Of a stretch of 64,000 bases of DNA, positions 1-8,647 are shown piece after piece. Source of the DNA: Cognatundibacterium jejuense. Its GTDB lineage: Bacteria > Pseudomonadota > Gammaproteobacteria > Burkholderiales > Burkholderiaceae_D. Position 1 is the stretch's first letter, and every line of letters starts with the position of its first letter. The stretch lies in NCBI RefSeq assembly GCF_014284255.1, contig NZ_JACOFV010000017.1, positions 53,701 through 117,700 of the forward strand. Reading direction: 5' to 3'. A program made the translations under genes and the position numbers. Below the pieces are notes generated by a model, which saw only the letters and a program-made list of their open reading frames with translations, was not told the DNA's origin and did no database searches.

Positions 1-779
1 CCCGGATTCGCCAATGTATCGCCGCGTACAATTTGAAACTCCTCTATGCCGTGCATGAACATATTCATGCGGGCAATCGCTGAAGTAAGAAGATTGATTT
101 CTTGCCCGTAAAGTTTGAGTGTGCGGTATTCTTTGCCTTCGCTTTTGAGATGCAAAGCGCAATTCAGTAATAAGCCACCCGAGCCGCAGGTCGGGTCATA
201 GACACTTTCGCCCGGCTGCGGGTCCATGATCATGGTCATGAGTTTGACTACAGTGCGGTTGGTGTAAAACTCGGCTGCTGTATGGCCACTGTCATCGGCG
301 AATTCTTTGATCAAATACTCATAGGCATTGCCTAGCTTATCATCGGGAACATTAGCGAGGCTAAGATTTTGTTGCGAGTAATGCTCAATGAGGTTAATGA
401 GCATTGCATCGGATAAGCGTTCTTTATTAGTCCAACTGGCGTCGCCAAAAATGCCATGCAGCGTATCAGGGTTTGCCTTCTCAATTGCCCGCATCGCTTC
501 TTGCAATGCTTGGCCAACGTTGACCGTTGTTTCGCGAACGTCGCTCCAATGCGCACCTTTTGGAACGATGAAATGATGATTTTCCGCGAACTCAGCATAA
601 GCCAAATCGCCATTGCTCTCGGCAAGCGCGAGATCGTACTCTTCATCATAAACGTCTGAAATGCGTTTGAAGAAGAGTAGAGGGAAAATGTATTGCTTGT
701 AATCCCCAGCGTCGATCGTACCTCGTAGCGCGACTGCCGCGCCCCAGAGGTATTTTTCTAGTTCTTGTTGCGTCATCAT
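1..779 (-). CDS. hsdM: Type I restriction-modification adenine methylase HsdM, second copy (C-terminus beyond window)
   Basis: This is the N-terminal 259 residues of a type I N6-adenine DNA methyltransferase; the gene runs off the left edge. The N-terminal HsdM domain reads YIFPLLFFKRISDVYDEEY near residues 30-48. The SAM-binding motif I, DPTCGSGG, is at about 195-202. The NPPF/Y catalytic motif would lie outside the window. The start is ATGATG, and the first ATG overlaps the TGA stop of the preceding DUF262 gene by 4 bases, so the two are translationally coupled. It is a clear paralogue of the hsdM at 2554-4035, with the same domain order and near-identical spacing. In type I systems HsdM methylates the site chosen by HsdS; no hsdS or hsdR is visible here and they may lie to the left. 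Two M subunits in one operon is unusual. Confidence 0.93.
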   Translation of the reverse strand, partial: MMTQQELEKYLWGAAVALRGTIDAGDYKQYIFPLLFFKRISDVYDEEYDLALAESNGDLAYAEFAENHHFIVPKGAHWSDVRETTVNVGQALQEAMRAIEKANPDTLHGIFGDASWTNKERLSDAMLINLIEHYSQQNLSLANVPDDKLGNAYEYLIKEFADDSGHTAAEFYTNRTVVKLMTMIMDPQPGESVYDPTCGSGGLLLNCALHLKSEGKEYRTLKLYGQEINLLTSAIARMNMFMHGIEEFQIVRGDTLANP

Positions 780-2554
780 TCTTCGGTTTCCGTTGAATCC
801 GGTATTGCGCTATCGAGCAAGTTCGAGAGTTGCGCAGTTAAAGTCTTTTTCCGATTGTCGATAAATTCGATGAAATCAAAAAAGCTTAGTGATTGATCTG
901 TCTTAATGTGATTTTGCATGAGGAAGCTCTCACGGTCTGATTGGCTACGTATATTTTTTTCTAGCCATTCAGCGAAAGGTTTATCGCTCTTTTCGATATT
1001 TTGCGTTGCTTGTAAAAGCTGCAAATTACTCAAATTATTGAACTCAGATAAATAGGCTTCTATTTGCTCTTCGCTGATTCCTACTTTCTTTAAATTCCGC
1101 TTGTAAAAATGAGATTTTGGATGGATGTGGTCTTGGTGATATTTGAAATTAAAGTTTAGGCCAGGGTACAACAAGGTTAGTACGCAATAGGTTTTTGCTT
1201 GTCCATATTGCAGGTCAAGAAGGTTCTTGATGTCATCCGAACTAAACGATATTGATTTCCTGCGCCCTTTATAGTGTTGGATAATTTCATAAAGAGGGAA
1301 GCGACCTGGAAATTTATTGATCAAGTCACGCATCGCGGGATAGATCGAATCTGGTTGTCCACCGAATACGCCTTTTAGCAGCACTCGGGCAAGCCATTCT
1401 CTAATCGCTCGGCGATCAGCGTCTCTGTGGGCTGAATGAAGTATTTGATCTTCGAATTTGTTTTTGTAAATAAAATATGCCAGCGGAATAATCGTATTGG
1501 TCGCGATGAGGTTATCTCTGTTGTATCCAAACTTGGCGACGAGTTCAATCGCTGCACGAAGAGCAGCCGAGGTCTGATCCCACTGTTTTTCGATGATGGA
1601 CATATTTTCTTTCGTAAAATTGTCCACTTTAAATTTAACATCGAAGTCCGCCAGTACCAGACAAGCCTTTAGAACGATATCTTTGTTAAACGAAAAGCCA
1701 TCGCCAATTTTATTAATGTCATCGACAAACTCATGAATGACTTCTCGCGCATCTTTCTCTTTCCACTGCGCTGTAGCAATAGATAAGAGCAAATCTGAAT
1801 AGCTTAATTTTGTGCCACCACTGTTGATACGAATAAATATTTGGAGAACTTTATCGAGTTCCTCTCCTTCTTCAAGGTAAAAACTGATAGTGCCTTTTTG
1901 ATGGATGACATTAAAGAACGCGTTTAGTGTATTTATGGCGAATGTAGACTCTTGTTCTGAATAGACCGAGCTATCCATGAGTTTGTTTTGCATCAGATAC
2001 ATGGATGATTTTCCCATGTCTGTGATTTCAAGTATCTTCCCGCATTCGAACCAAAAATGACCTTCGCTAGACTCTGCTTCTTTTTCGGTCAAGAATTTGA
2101 AATCGTATTCCATCTCGAGATCTTCTGATTTTTTCAAAAGATTAAGATAGAGTTTCTTTTCTGGGTAGGCGTGCGCACTGCTCTTATGAAAATAGGGCAT
2201 CTTCTTCGCATATGATCCAGTCAGGGCGACATACATTGACGTCATGCGCTGTTGTCCGTCTAGAATCGCAATGACGTCTTCTTCATTTTCCAGCTCGGCT
2301 TTTCGATTGTGACGGTTATCTTTCTCGTGGTATTTCTTCAGAAATTCATAAAATTGAAAATCCTTGATTTTGCTCTTATCAACCCTCCAGAAAAGAAAAG
2401 TGCTGATTGGGTAATCTCGCATCAAAGAATCGAAAAGCGTCTCTATTTGATCTGTGTCCCATACAAACTCACGTTGAATTGACGGCAGTACGTAGTTTCT
2501 TTTACGGATATTGTCGATTGCTTTTTTGATGGTAATTGGGGTTTCGTAAGCCAT
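776..2554 (-). CDS. DUF262/GmrS-like protein with C-terminal HNH-type motif
   Basis: The protein has 592 residues counting from MAYETPI. That start is chosen because its ATG shares one base with the TAA stop of the upstream hsdM (TAATG); an upstream start would run into hsdM coding sequence. The DUF262 signature IQREFVW is at 26-32 and DGQQR at 99-103. DGQQR is the ParB/Srx-like nucleotide-binding and hydrolysis motif of GmrSD-type type IV restriction enzymes. A C-terminal DHIHPKSHF at about 475-483 resembles the HNH nuclease motif of the DUF1524/GmrD half. The gene is therefore probably a GmrSD-like nuclease embedded in a type I modification operon. The family often targets modified or foreign DNA. 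Its role beside two methylases (effector, or add-on defence) is inference. Confidence 0.88.
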   Translation of the reverse strand: MAYETPITIKKAIDNIRKRNYVLPSIQREFVWDTDQIETLFDSLMRDYPISTFLFWRVDKSKIKDFQFYEFLKKYHEKDNRHNRKAELENEEDVIAILDGQQRMTSMYVALTGSYAKKMPYFHKSSAHAYPEKKLYLNLLKKSEDLEMEYDFKFLTEKEAESSEGHFWFECGKILEITDMGKSSMYLMQNKLMDSSVYSEQESTFAINTLNAFFNVIHQKGTISFYLEEGEELDKVLQIFIRINSGGTKLSYSDLLLSIATAQWKEKDAREVIHEFVDDINKIGDGFSFNKDIVLKACLVLADFDVKFKVDNFTKENMSIIEKQWDQTSAALRAAIELVAKFGYNRDNLIATNTIIPLAYFIYKNKFEDQILHSAHRDADRRAIREWLARVLLKGVFGGQPDSIYPAMRDLINKFPGRFPLYEIIQHYKGRRKSISFSSDDIKNLLDLQYGQAKTYCVLTLLYPGLNFNFKYHQDHIHPKSHFYKRNLKKVGISEEQIEAYLSEFNNLSNLQLLQATQNIEKSDKPFAEWLEKNIRSQSDRESFLMQNHIKTDQSLSFFDFIEFIDNRKKTLTAQLSNLLDSAIPDSTETEE

Positions 2555-4035
2555 TACAGGAATCTCTTTAAAATAGTTTTGAATTTGTCTTCTGCTACCA
2601 AGCTCTCTTGCCACGCTGTTTTCAAATCAGCCATGGCTTGTTCAACAGTTGGTAGATTGTCTTCGATGATTTTTTCGACATACAACGGAATATTGAGGTT
2701 GTAGTCGTTAGCTTCTAGGTCCGCTAGTGACGCGACAAAGACTGAGTTTTCGATGTTTTCGAATTTTGAATACCAGTCGTAAATTTGGCCGACATGTTGA
2801 GTCTCTAGATAGTTCTGGGCGCGGCCAACGCGAACTTGATCAGATGCATCAATAAACAAGACTTTCCTTTTTCGGTCTTTTTCTTTGTTTTGTTTGAACA
2901 CCATGACGCAGGCTGCGAGTTGGGTACCGTAGAAAATATTTGGACCTAGGCCTATGACTGCCTCGAGAATATCTTTTTCGATTAACGCCTGGCGAATTTT
3001 TCCCTCTGCACCTTTTCTAAATAGCGCACCGTGTGGCAGCACTACCGTCATGCGTCCTGTGCTATTCATCGACTTGACCATGTGTTGAACCCAAGCCATA
3101 TCGCCGTTGCCTTGTGGAGGTACGCCAGCGATATTGCGTCCGAACGGATCATTTGCCCAGTTTTCTGAGCCCCAGTCGCTTAGAGAGAATGGCGGGTTTG
3201 CGATAACGCAGTCAAACGTCTTCAGACCGTCGGCTTCAAAAAATCCAGGGTTGCGAAGTGTATCTCCGCGAATAATCTCGAAGTCCTCGATCCCATGCAA
3301 AAACATATTCATTCTCGCAATAGAACTCGACGTTAGATTCTTTTCTTGCCCAAATAATTTTAGGGTTCTGTAGTCTTCGTTATTATGTTTAAGATGATCA
3401 ACACACTCGAGCAACATGCCACCGGTGCCGCACGCAGGGTCGTAAATCGTTTCCCCTTGATGTGGATCTAAAATCAAACCCAAAAGATGCACAACAGATC
3501 GTGGTGTATAAAACTCACCCGCTTTTTTGTTTGTAAGATCAGCGAAGTGCTTGATCAGGTATTCGTATGCTTGTCCAAGCATATCTGGATCAACATATTC
3601 GCTATTTAGACTGTATTGTGAGAAGTGTTCGATTAGATCAATAAGAAGCTTATCCGAGAGCTTGTTCTTGTTGCTCCACTGCGCATCACCAAATATCCCG
3701 TAAAGGTAATCTTGATTTGCCTTCTCAATTCCGCGAAGAGCGAATTCAATAGCCTGTCCAACATTTGTTGTTTGCTCTCTTACGTCTTGCCAATGGCAGT
3801 TCGCAGGAATTTCGAATCTATGCATCTCTGGAAGCTGGGCATAGGCTTGGTCTCCATCAGACTCCAAAAGAGCGGTTCTATATTCCTCATCGTAAACGTC
3901 AGAAATGCGTTTAAAGAAAAGGAGGGGGAAAATATATACTTTAAAGTCTGAGGCATCGACTGGTCCTTTTAAGATCCAGGCCGCTTTAGATAGATATTGT
4001 TCTAGTTGCGAAAGCGTTAATTTGTTTTTGGCCAT
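2554..4035 (-). CDS. hsdM: Type I restriction-modification adenine methylase HsdM, first copy
   Basis: The protein is 493 residues from MAKNKLTL; an ATG at 4059 would add eight residues and is less likely. The N-terminal HsdM_N domain covers about 5-150, followed by the EFYTPR linker at 174-179. SAM-binding motif I, DPACGTGG, is at 199-206 and the catalytic NPPF motif at 280-283, so all core elements of an active N6-adenine methyltransferase are present. Length is in the normal HsdM range. It is the first gene of a leftward operon: its TAA overlaps the ATG of the DUF262 gene, which in turn overlaps a second hsdM. The partner specificity subunit is not in view. Confidence 0.95.
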   Translation of the reverse strand: MAKNKLTLSQLEQYLSKAAWILKGPVDASDFKVYIFPLLFFKRISDVYDEEYRTALLESDGDQAYAQLPEMHRFEIPANCHWQDVREQTTNVGQAIEFALRGIEKANQDYLYGIFGDAQWSNKNKLSDKLLIDLIEHFSQYSLNSEYVDPDMLGQAYEYLIKHFADLTNKKAGEFYTPRSVVHLLGLILDPHQGETIYDPACGTGGMLLECVDHLKHNNEDYRTLKLFGQEKNLTSSSIARMNMFLHGIEDFEIIRGDTLRNPGFFEADGLKTFDCVIANPPFSLSDWGSENWANDPFGRNIAGVPPQGNGDMAWVQHMVKSMNSTGRMTVVLPHGALFRKGAEGKIRQALIEKDILEAVIGLGPNIFYGTQLAACVMVFKQNKEKDRKRKVLFIDASDQVRVGRAQNYLETQHVGQIYDWYSKFENIENSVFVASLADLEANDYNLNIPLYVEKIIEDNLPTVEQAMADLKTAWQESLVAEDKFKTILKRFL

Positions 4036-4159
4036 TGATTTTTGTGTCTTTTTTGACAATTTATTTTTATTGAGTTAATACGTATGTTTGATTAGTTTTT
4101 CCCTGAGGTACCAATCGACTGATTCCATTGGAGGACATTATCTTTGAAATATCGATTGT

Positions 4160-4178
4160 AATTGATAAGCTATCAATT
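4160..4178. promoter_or_regulatory. Candidate operator palindrome upstream of hsdM operon
   Basis: AATTGATA and TATCAATT form a perfect 8-bp inverted repeat around AGC, about 125 bp upstream of the first hsdM start. The geometry suits a dimeric regulator such as an R-M controller protein, but no controller gene is adjacent. Confidence 0.35.
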
Positions 4179-4400
4179 ATGCGCTAATGATGTTAAATAT
4201 ATCATTTTCATATCTACATGCAAGATAGGTTAGTTCCAATTTTCTATGTGGTTGATCAAATACAAAGAGCGTCCAGAAAAATATACTTTTTTGACAAAAA
4301 TGTGAAACTAAACTCACCCCTTAGATGTTAACGAATTTAAGATGGCTCGACGCCATCTGTTGTCGCGCCAATCTATTCCAAATTTTTTCATACATATATC

Positions 4401-4472
4401 ACCTCTTAGTAACCAAGCAATGTGCTTAGTAACTCGGCTTATTTGCCAATTTCTCCATCACAACTAAGAGGT
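4401..4472 (+). promoter_or_regulatory. Inverted repeat able to mask the ribosome binding site
   Basis: ACCTCTTAGT (4401-4410) is the exact reverse complement of ACTAAGAGGT (4463-4472). The downstream arm contains the AAGAGG ribosome binding site of the gene at 4479. If both arms are in the transcript, pairing across the 52-base loop would hide the site. Confidence 0.4.
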
Positions 4473-4478
4473 AAATTT

Positions 4479-4811
4479 ATGGCGCAACAATGTCCCAAGT
4501 GCGATTCAACACGCATTGTCTTGAAACATACTGGCAAAAAAACTGGCAGTGCCGTTGGAACAGTGGCAGGTACTGTCGCAGGTATTTCGGGTGCTGTCTC
4601 TGGCGCTGAAGCGGGCGCTAGTATCGGAGCATTTGCCGGCCCTGCTGGCCTCATGATCGGCGGACTAGCGGGTGCGCTCTTTGGCGGACTCATCGGCTGT
4701 TCGACTGGCTGTGTAGCTGGCGCTAAAGCGGGCGAAACGCTCGATGGCACACTTTTCGATAAATACGAATGTCTTGAGTGCGGCTATTCCTTTAGCGTAG
4801 CCGAGAGCTAA
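4479..4811 (+). CDS. Small glycine-zipper protein with split zinc ribbon
   Basis: The 110-residue protein begins MAQQCPKC; the start is set by AAGAGG seven bases upstream of ATG. An N-terminal CPKC and a C-terminal CLECG pair could together bind one zinc ion. Between them lies a long stretch rich in Gly and Ala with repeated GxxxG spacing (AVGTVAGTVAGISGAVSG and later), typical of glycine-zipper membrane-inserting or oligomerising segments. Function is unknown. It lies just upstream of the DUF932 gene and is probably cargo of the same mobile module. A soluble zinc-ribbon protein is the alternative. Confidence 0.75.
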   Translation: MAQQCPKCDSTRIVLKHTGKKTGSAVGTVAGTVAGISGAVSGAEAGASIGAFAGPAGLMIGGLAGALFGGLIGCSTGCVAGAKAGETLDGTLFDKYECLECGYSFSVAES

Positions 4812-4998
4812 CGCTACCCTTCCCTATCTTAAATATTGGCTCAATTCGTATCTAAAACATTTGGTAGATAACGAACTAAAGTATTACCCCCTGCTTCACT
4901 GTCGCGAGAAACGTTTTACATCGCAACGCTCTCCGTCCAATCCCTATTTTACCAATTGCATTTCTACTTATTTTCATTACCTTAATCAGGAGTTTTAC

Positions 4999-5958
4999 AT
5001 GTCACATCTCGTCGAATCAATGGCTTATACCAATCAAGTACCTTGGCATGGCCTGGGTAATCAACTCACTGCCAAGCAACCAATTGAAGTCTGGGCACAA
5101 CAAGCAGGGATGGCGTTTGACATCAAAGAAACACCTGTACGTTTTATGACCGAGAGCATTGGCAGTCTGGGTGCAATTATGTCTTTTCCAGAACAAAAGG
5201 TGCTCTATCGCTCCGATACCAAAGCTGCCTTATCTGTAGTATCAAATCGGTATCAGGTGGTACAACCCCGCGAAATCTTAGAGTTTTATCGTGACCTCAC
5301 AGAAATCTCAGGGTTTGAGTTGGAAACGGCTGGTGTACTCAAGGAAGGCCGTAAGGTTTGGGCGCTTGCTAAAACAAATCAATCGTCCGCGTTAAAAGGC
5401 AATGATGTTGTCAATGCGTATCTGCTGTTGGCGACCGCTTGTGACGGTACGTTAGCGACAACCGCGCAATTCACTAGTATTCGCGTGGTTTGCAATAACA
5501 CCCTGGCGATTGCCTTAAATAATGGCACAGGCGCTGTCAAAGTACCGCATAGCACGTCCTTTGATGCACAGGCAGTAAAGAAACAATTAGGCATTTCCGT
5601 TTCCTCATGGGACGCTTTTATCTACCGCATGAAGACCCTCTCTGAGCGGAAGGTGAAGTCGCATGAAGCCATGAATTACTTTTTACGTGTCTTTACTGAT
5701 CCAAATTCAACCGCTGGGGGATTATCGAATGAACGTGCGATTAAGAAGGTGCAAGCCCTCTATGATGGACATGGTAAAGGTGCGGAACTGGCTTCCTCTA
5801 AAGCGACGGCATTTGGCTTATTGAATGCTGTGACGGAATACGTTGACCATGAGCGTCGTGCGCGAAGTACGGATCACCGGCTTGAATCAGCCTGGTTCGG
5901 CCAGGGTGCGACATTGAAGCAAAAGGGGCTTGATCAGGCATTATTGATGATTGCATAA
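4999..5958 (+). CDS. DUF932 family phage/plasmid-like protein
   Basis: The protein is 319 residues from MSHLVESMAYTNQVPWHGLG. The start is chosen because CAGGAG precedes this ATG by six bases, although the frame is open further upstream. The N-terminal 'PWHGLG' followed by a conserved region with VSNRYQVVQP and CNNTL is typical of the DUF932/LGT_TIGR03299 family, found on plasmids, ICEs and phages. The molecular role is not established; linkage with YqaJ nucleases suggests work in DNA replication or recombination. A strong terminator follows, so it is probably transcribed apart from the YqaJ gene. Confidence 0.88.
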   Translation: MSHLVESMAYTNQVPWHGLGNQLTAKQPIEVWAQQAGMAFDIKETPVRFMTESIGSLGAIMSFPEQKVLYRSDTKAALSVVSNRYQVVQPREILEFYRDLTEISGFELETAGVLKEGRKVWALAKTNQSSALKGNDVVNAYLLLATACDGTLATTAQFTSIRVVCNNTLAIALNNGTGAVKVPHSTSFDAQAVKKQLGISVSSWDAFIYRMKTLSERKVKSHEAMNYFLRVFTDPNSTAGGLSNERAIKKVQALYDGHGKGAELASSKATAFGLLNAVTEYVDHERRARSTDHRLESAWFGQGATLKQKGLDQALLMIA

Positions 5959-6027
5959 AAAATCATCCATATCGTATGTCTGATGGTGTCGTTTCATTAG
6001 ATTGTTTCGCATGTACTACCCACTTTG

Positions 6028-6065
6028 ACAGCCCGTTTGCGTTTGACGCACGGGCTGTTTTTTTT
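6028..6065 (+). terminator. Rho-independent terminator after DUF932 gene
   Basis: CAGCCCGT (6029-6036) pairs with ACGGGCTG (6050-6057), followed by eight T residues. It lies 70 bases after the stop codon. Confidence 0.88.
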
Positions 6066-6147
6066 GCCGTCATTTTGGCGGTGATCTATGAATAACGATC
6101 TTCATCTGAAATGACTTTATTTATCTTACCGAATTAAGGAATCTTTT

Positions 6148-7167
6148 ATGTCATTCACACACCACCAAGTGATTGCACCACCGCAACGGCAAACGCCACG
6201 TCCAGCGCTTAAATTAATTAAAACCAACGAGTTAAGTCGCGACCAATGGCTCGCTGTTCGTAAAGGCGGTATTGGCAGTAGCGATGCAGGTACGGCGGCT
6301 GGCCTCAATCCTTACCAGTCGCAACTAGAGCTATGGATGATCAAAACCGGGCGGGATACCTCATTACCAAAGGTCGATCCGAATGACGAGGATAGTCCCA
6401 TGTACTGGGGAACCCTATTAGAGCCTATCGTTGCGGCACACTACACCAAACGAACAGGCAATCGGGTACGTAAGATCAATGCTGTTCTACAGCATCCCGA
6501 TACAGACAAGTCTTGGATGCTGGCCAATATTGACCGAGAAGTGATGGGCGCTTCGGACGTACAGATTTTGGAGTGTAAAACAGCGGGAGAATTCGGTGCA
6601 CGATTATGGCGTGATGGTGTGCCGGACTATGTCGTCTGTCAGGTTCAGCATCAATTAGCGGTGACGGGTAAGGAAGCGGCGGACGTGTGTGTTTTGATTT
6701 GTGGCCAGGAAATACGCATTCATCGCATTGAACGGGATGATTTATTGATTGAGCGTTTAATCGCACTAGAACGGCAATTCTGGCACTACGTCGAAACAGA
6801 TACACCACCACCCGCTGATGGCTCTGCATCAGCCGACATGGCATTACGATGTTTGTATCCGCAGGATAGAGGCAACGTCATTGATTTAAGGGAGGAGAGA
6901 AATCTATCCGCCATCTTTGCTGATCTGGTGTCAGTGCGCGACGCCATTGCTAACCATGAAGCGATTGAGACGCAATTGCGGCAGACTTTGCAGCAGCACA
7001 TGGGGGACGCCAGCGTTGCACTGTTTGAGACAGGCAAAATTAGCTGGAAACGTTCTAAAGACAGTCAAAGTGTTGATATTAACCGATTACAAAAAGAGCA
7101 AACGGCATTGGTAAGTCAGTATGCCATGACGAAGCCAGGTAGTCGGCGTTTTTTGATTTCGACATGA
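6148..7167 (+). CDS. YqaJ-family viral recombinase/PD-(D/E)XK nuclease
   Basis: The 339-residue protein carries the YqaJ signature GGIGSSDAG (40-48). It also has the likely catalytic residues of a PD-(D/E)XK exonuclease: Glu92 in LLEPIVAAHY, Asp129 in ANIDREV and the E-x-K of LECKTA (142-144). Family members are phage or plasmid recombination exonucleases that resect DNA ends for strand annealing. ATG at 6148 is preceded by AAGGAATC. The C-terminal 100 residues look helical and are less conserved. It belongs with the DUF932 protein and the recombination-directionality-like protein at 8648. No single-strand annealing partner is visible in the window. Confidence 0.9.
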   Translation: MSFTHHQVIAPPQRQTPRPALKLIKTNELSRDQWLAVRKGGIGSSDAGTAAGLNPYQSQLELWMIKTGRDTSLPKVDPNDEDSPMYWGTLLEPIVAAHYTKRTGNRVRKINAVLQHPDTDKSWMLANIDREVMGASDVQILECKTAGEFGARLWRDGVPDYVVCQVQHQLAVTGKEAADVCVLICGQEIRIHRIERDDLLIERLIALERQFWHYVETDTPPPADGSASADMALRCLYPQDRGNVIDLREERNLSAIFADLVSVRDAIANHEAIETQLRQTLQQHMGDASVALFETGKISWKRSKDSQSVDINRLQKEQTALVSQYAMTKPGSRRFLIST

Positions 7168-7225
7168 GCTTATATCAAATTGATTTGTTCAGCGTCATTC
7201 CTCACCACTTAAGCCATACCCAAGA

Positions 7226-7262
7226 TAAAAGCGGATCACTCATCGAGTGTTTCGCTTTTTTT
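7226..7262 (+). terminator. Rho-independent terminator after YqaJ gene
   Basis: AAAGCG (7228-7233) pairs with CGCTTT (7253-7258), with inner stem CACTC/GAGTG (7237-7249) and a T-tract to 7262. Confidence 0.8.
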
Positions 7263-7278
7263 ATTTCATATATTTTTT

Positions 7279-8604
7279 CAGTAGTGTCCCAACGTTTCTC
7301 ATAGGAGAGACATCTGTTTCGGTTGATTTTCACCATCAGATAAATTTGATGGCGGCGTAAGTAGTTGATTTAAAGGTGTTGTTTCAAACATAGTTAAACT
7401 CAAGATTTGTAGAATTTCATAAAGGCTGTGCGGCAAATGCAACCGTTTTTTCACGATGGCGATAAGAACATAAGTTGCGACGGCGATCCATATTTGGGTT
7501 TTGACGGCGTTTTCGCTGGTTCCCAAAAAGGATTTGATACGCAAATGTTGTTTGATCCATTTGAAGAACAATTCGACTTGCCAGCGTTGCTTGTACAGCG
7601 CGGCGATCAGCTCCGGTTTGAGCGCAAAATTGTTGGTCAAAAATACGAGGCGTTTGCCGTTCTCGTCTTTGACGACAACGCGCCGCAACGTGCTTGGATA
7701 ATCCTTGCTTGCGTAATACAACGGCAGCTCTCCAGTTTGGTCGCAGATGAGATTGGTGCTGGCTCGGTCGACCGGATGGGAGTACCGGCGCTTGAATTTG
7801 GTGTTGCTCTTTGCTCTCGTTACAAAGAAAGCGTTCAGCTCGTGGAGTCGATGCAGTCGTTTGAAATCCAGGTAGCCGCGATCCATCAGATAAAACGCAC
7901 CTGGCTCGATAGCCAGATCGTCCAGGATATTGACTTCGTGGGTCTTGCCGTCGGTGATATGAATAAAGGTCGGGATCGAGCCGCGCAGATCGAGCAACGT
8001 ATGCAATTTGATCGCGGCTTTGGTGGAGCGAAACGGCGCCCATGGATGTACGGACAAACACAGATCGATTGTGGTTGCATCGAAGGCATACACAGTGGCA
8101 TCCAAATCGATCCCCATCGGTTCTTCGGCATACAGAGGCCGAGCCATCGCAATCAAATGCTGCGCAAAATCGGCATAAATCTGCCACGGACGAGTGGCAT
8201 TCGCGTTCGACAGCGTATTGCGGGAAATGGTTTCGCACCGAAATCCCATGTGATAAAGCCGGTGCGCTTGCGCCCGCAGATTGACCTAGATATCGCGCAG
8301 GGATTCTCGGTAGGTCAGTTGAGCGAATGCCATCGCGAAGAATTGATCCAGACAAGAAAAATTCTTGACCTTGTGTTCGCCACGGTGCGCCGCAACGCAT
8401 CGACGAAACGTGGTCAATGGCAGATAAGTCATGATCTGCGAAAAAACGAGTTTGCCATGATGCATAGGAGCCTTGAGCGGAAATCCGCAAAAAGCGCCTA
8501 TTTTGCGCCTCGACGTTCAAATCGAGACCAAACAAATTCATCATTTTATGCAAGTAAATCATTAACTTACAAGCTCCTGGCGTGAGAACGTTGGGACACT
8601 ACTG
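7279..8604. mobile_element. IS4-family insertion sequence with 9-bp target duplication
   Basis: The 1326-bp element is bounded by perfect 18-bp terminal inverted repeats, CAGTAGTGTCCCAACGTT at 7279-7296 and its complement at 8587-8604. It is flanked by the direct repeat ATATTTTTT at 7270-7278 and 8605-8613, a 9-bp target duplication, so it arrived by transposition and the copy is complete. It carries one leftward transposase frame, broken by an internal amber codon. It lies between the YqaJ terminator and the gene at 8648, separating that gene from its original upstream DNA. Confidence 0.95.
7299..8465 (-). pseudogene. IS4-family DDE transposase interrupted by amber codon
   Basis: One reading frame runs from ATG at 8465 (MHHGKLVFSQIM) to the stop at 7299 and would give 388 residues, but codon 60 is TAG (8288-8286) in the context RESLRDI-stop-VNLRAQ. 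The rest is open. It shows the DDE catalytic elements: Asp in FDATTIDL, Asp in YLMDRGYLD, and the IS4 Y-R-E-K signature in YKQRWQVELFFKWIKQ. Downstream of the stop a 316-residue open stretch starts at MGFRCE. The likely original codon was GAG or CAG, one base away. This is either a natural inactivation or a sequence error; the perfect ends and target duplication argue that the event was recent. Confidence 0.9.
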
Positions 8605-8647
8605 ATATTTTTTGCATTTTTAGATTTTACTTAACTAGGAGCCGAAC

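Larger units (their letters stand above)
4036..4478. other. Intergenic region between divergent hsdM operon and zinc-ribbon gene
   Basis: This AT-rich stretch separates the leftward R-M operon from the rightward gene at 4479 and should hold both promoters. It contains a perfect palindrome at 4160-4178, a 7-bp stem-loop (AGATGGC/GCCATCT) at 4340-4358, and a 9-bp direct repeat CTTAGTAAC at 4405-4413 and 4425-4433 spaced exactly 20 bp apart. No coding sequence is convincing here. Confidence 0.6.

Noticed and set aside
388..659. Short rightward reading frames inside the left hsdM
   Set aside because: They are antisense to a clearly conserved methylase and carry no ribosome site or recognisable family.
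7270..7278. ATATTTTTT near the IS as another copy of the TATTTTTG array
   Set aside because: The two copies are the IS target duplication, 8 kb from the array, and end in T instead of G.
7428..8585. Long rightward 385-residue frame across the IS
   Set aside because: It lies opposite the IS4 transposase, whose DDE and Y-R-E-K motifs are on the other strand; the length comes from its codon pattern.
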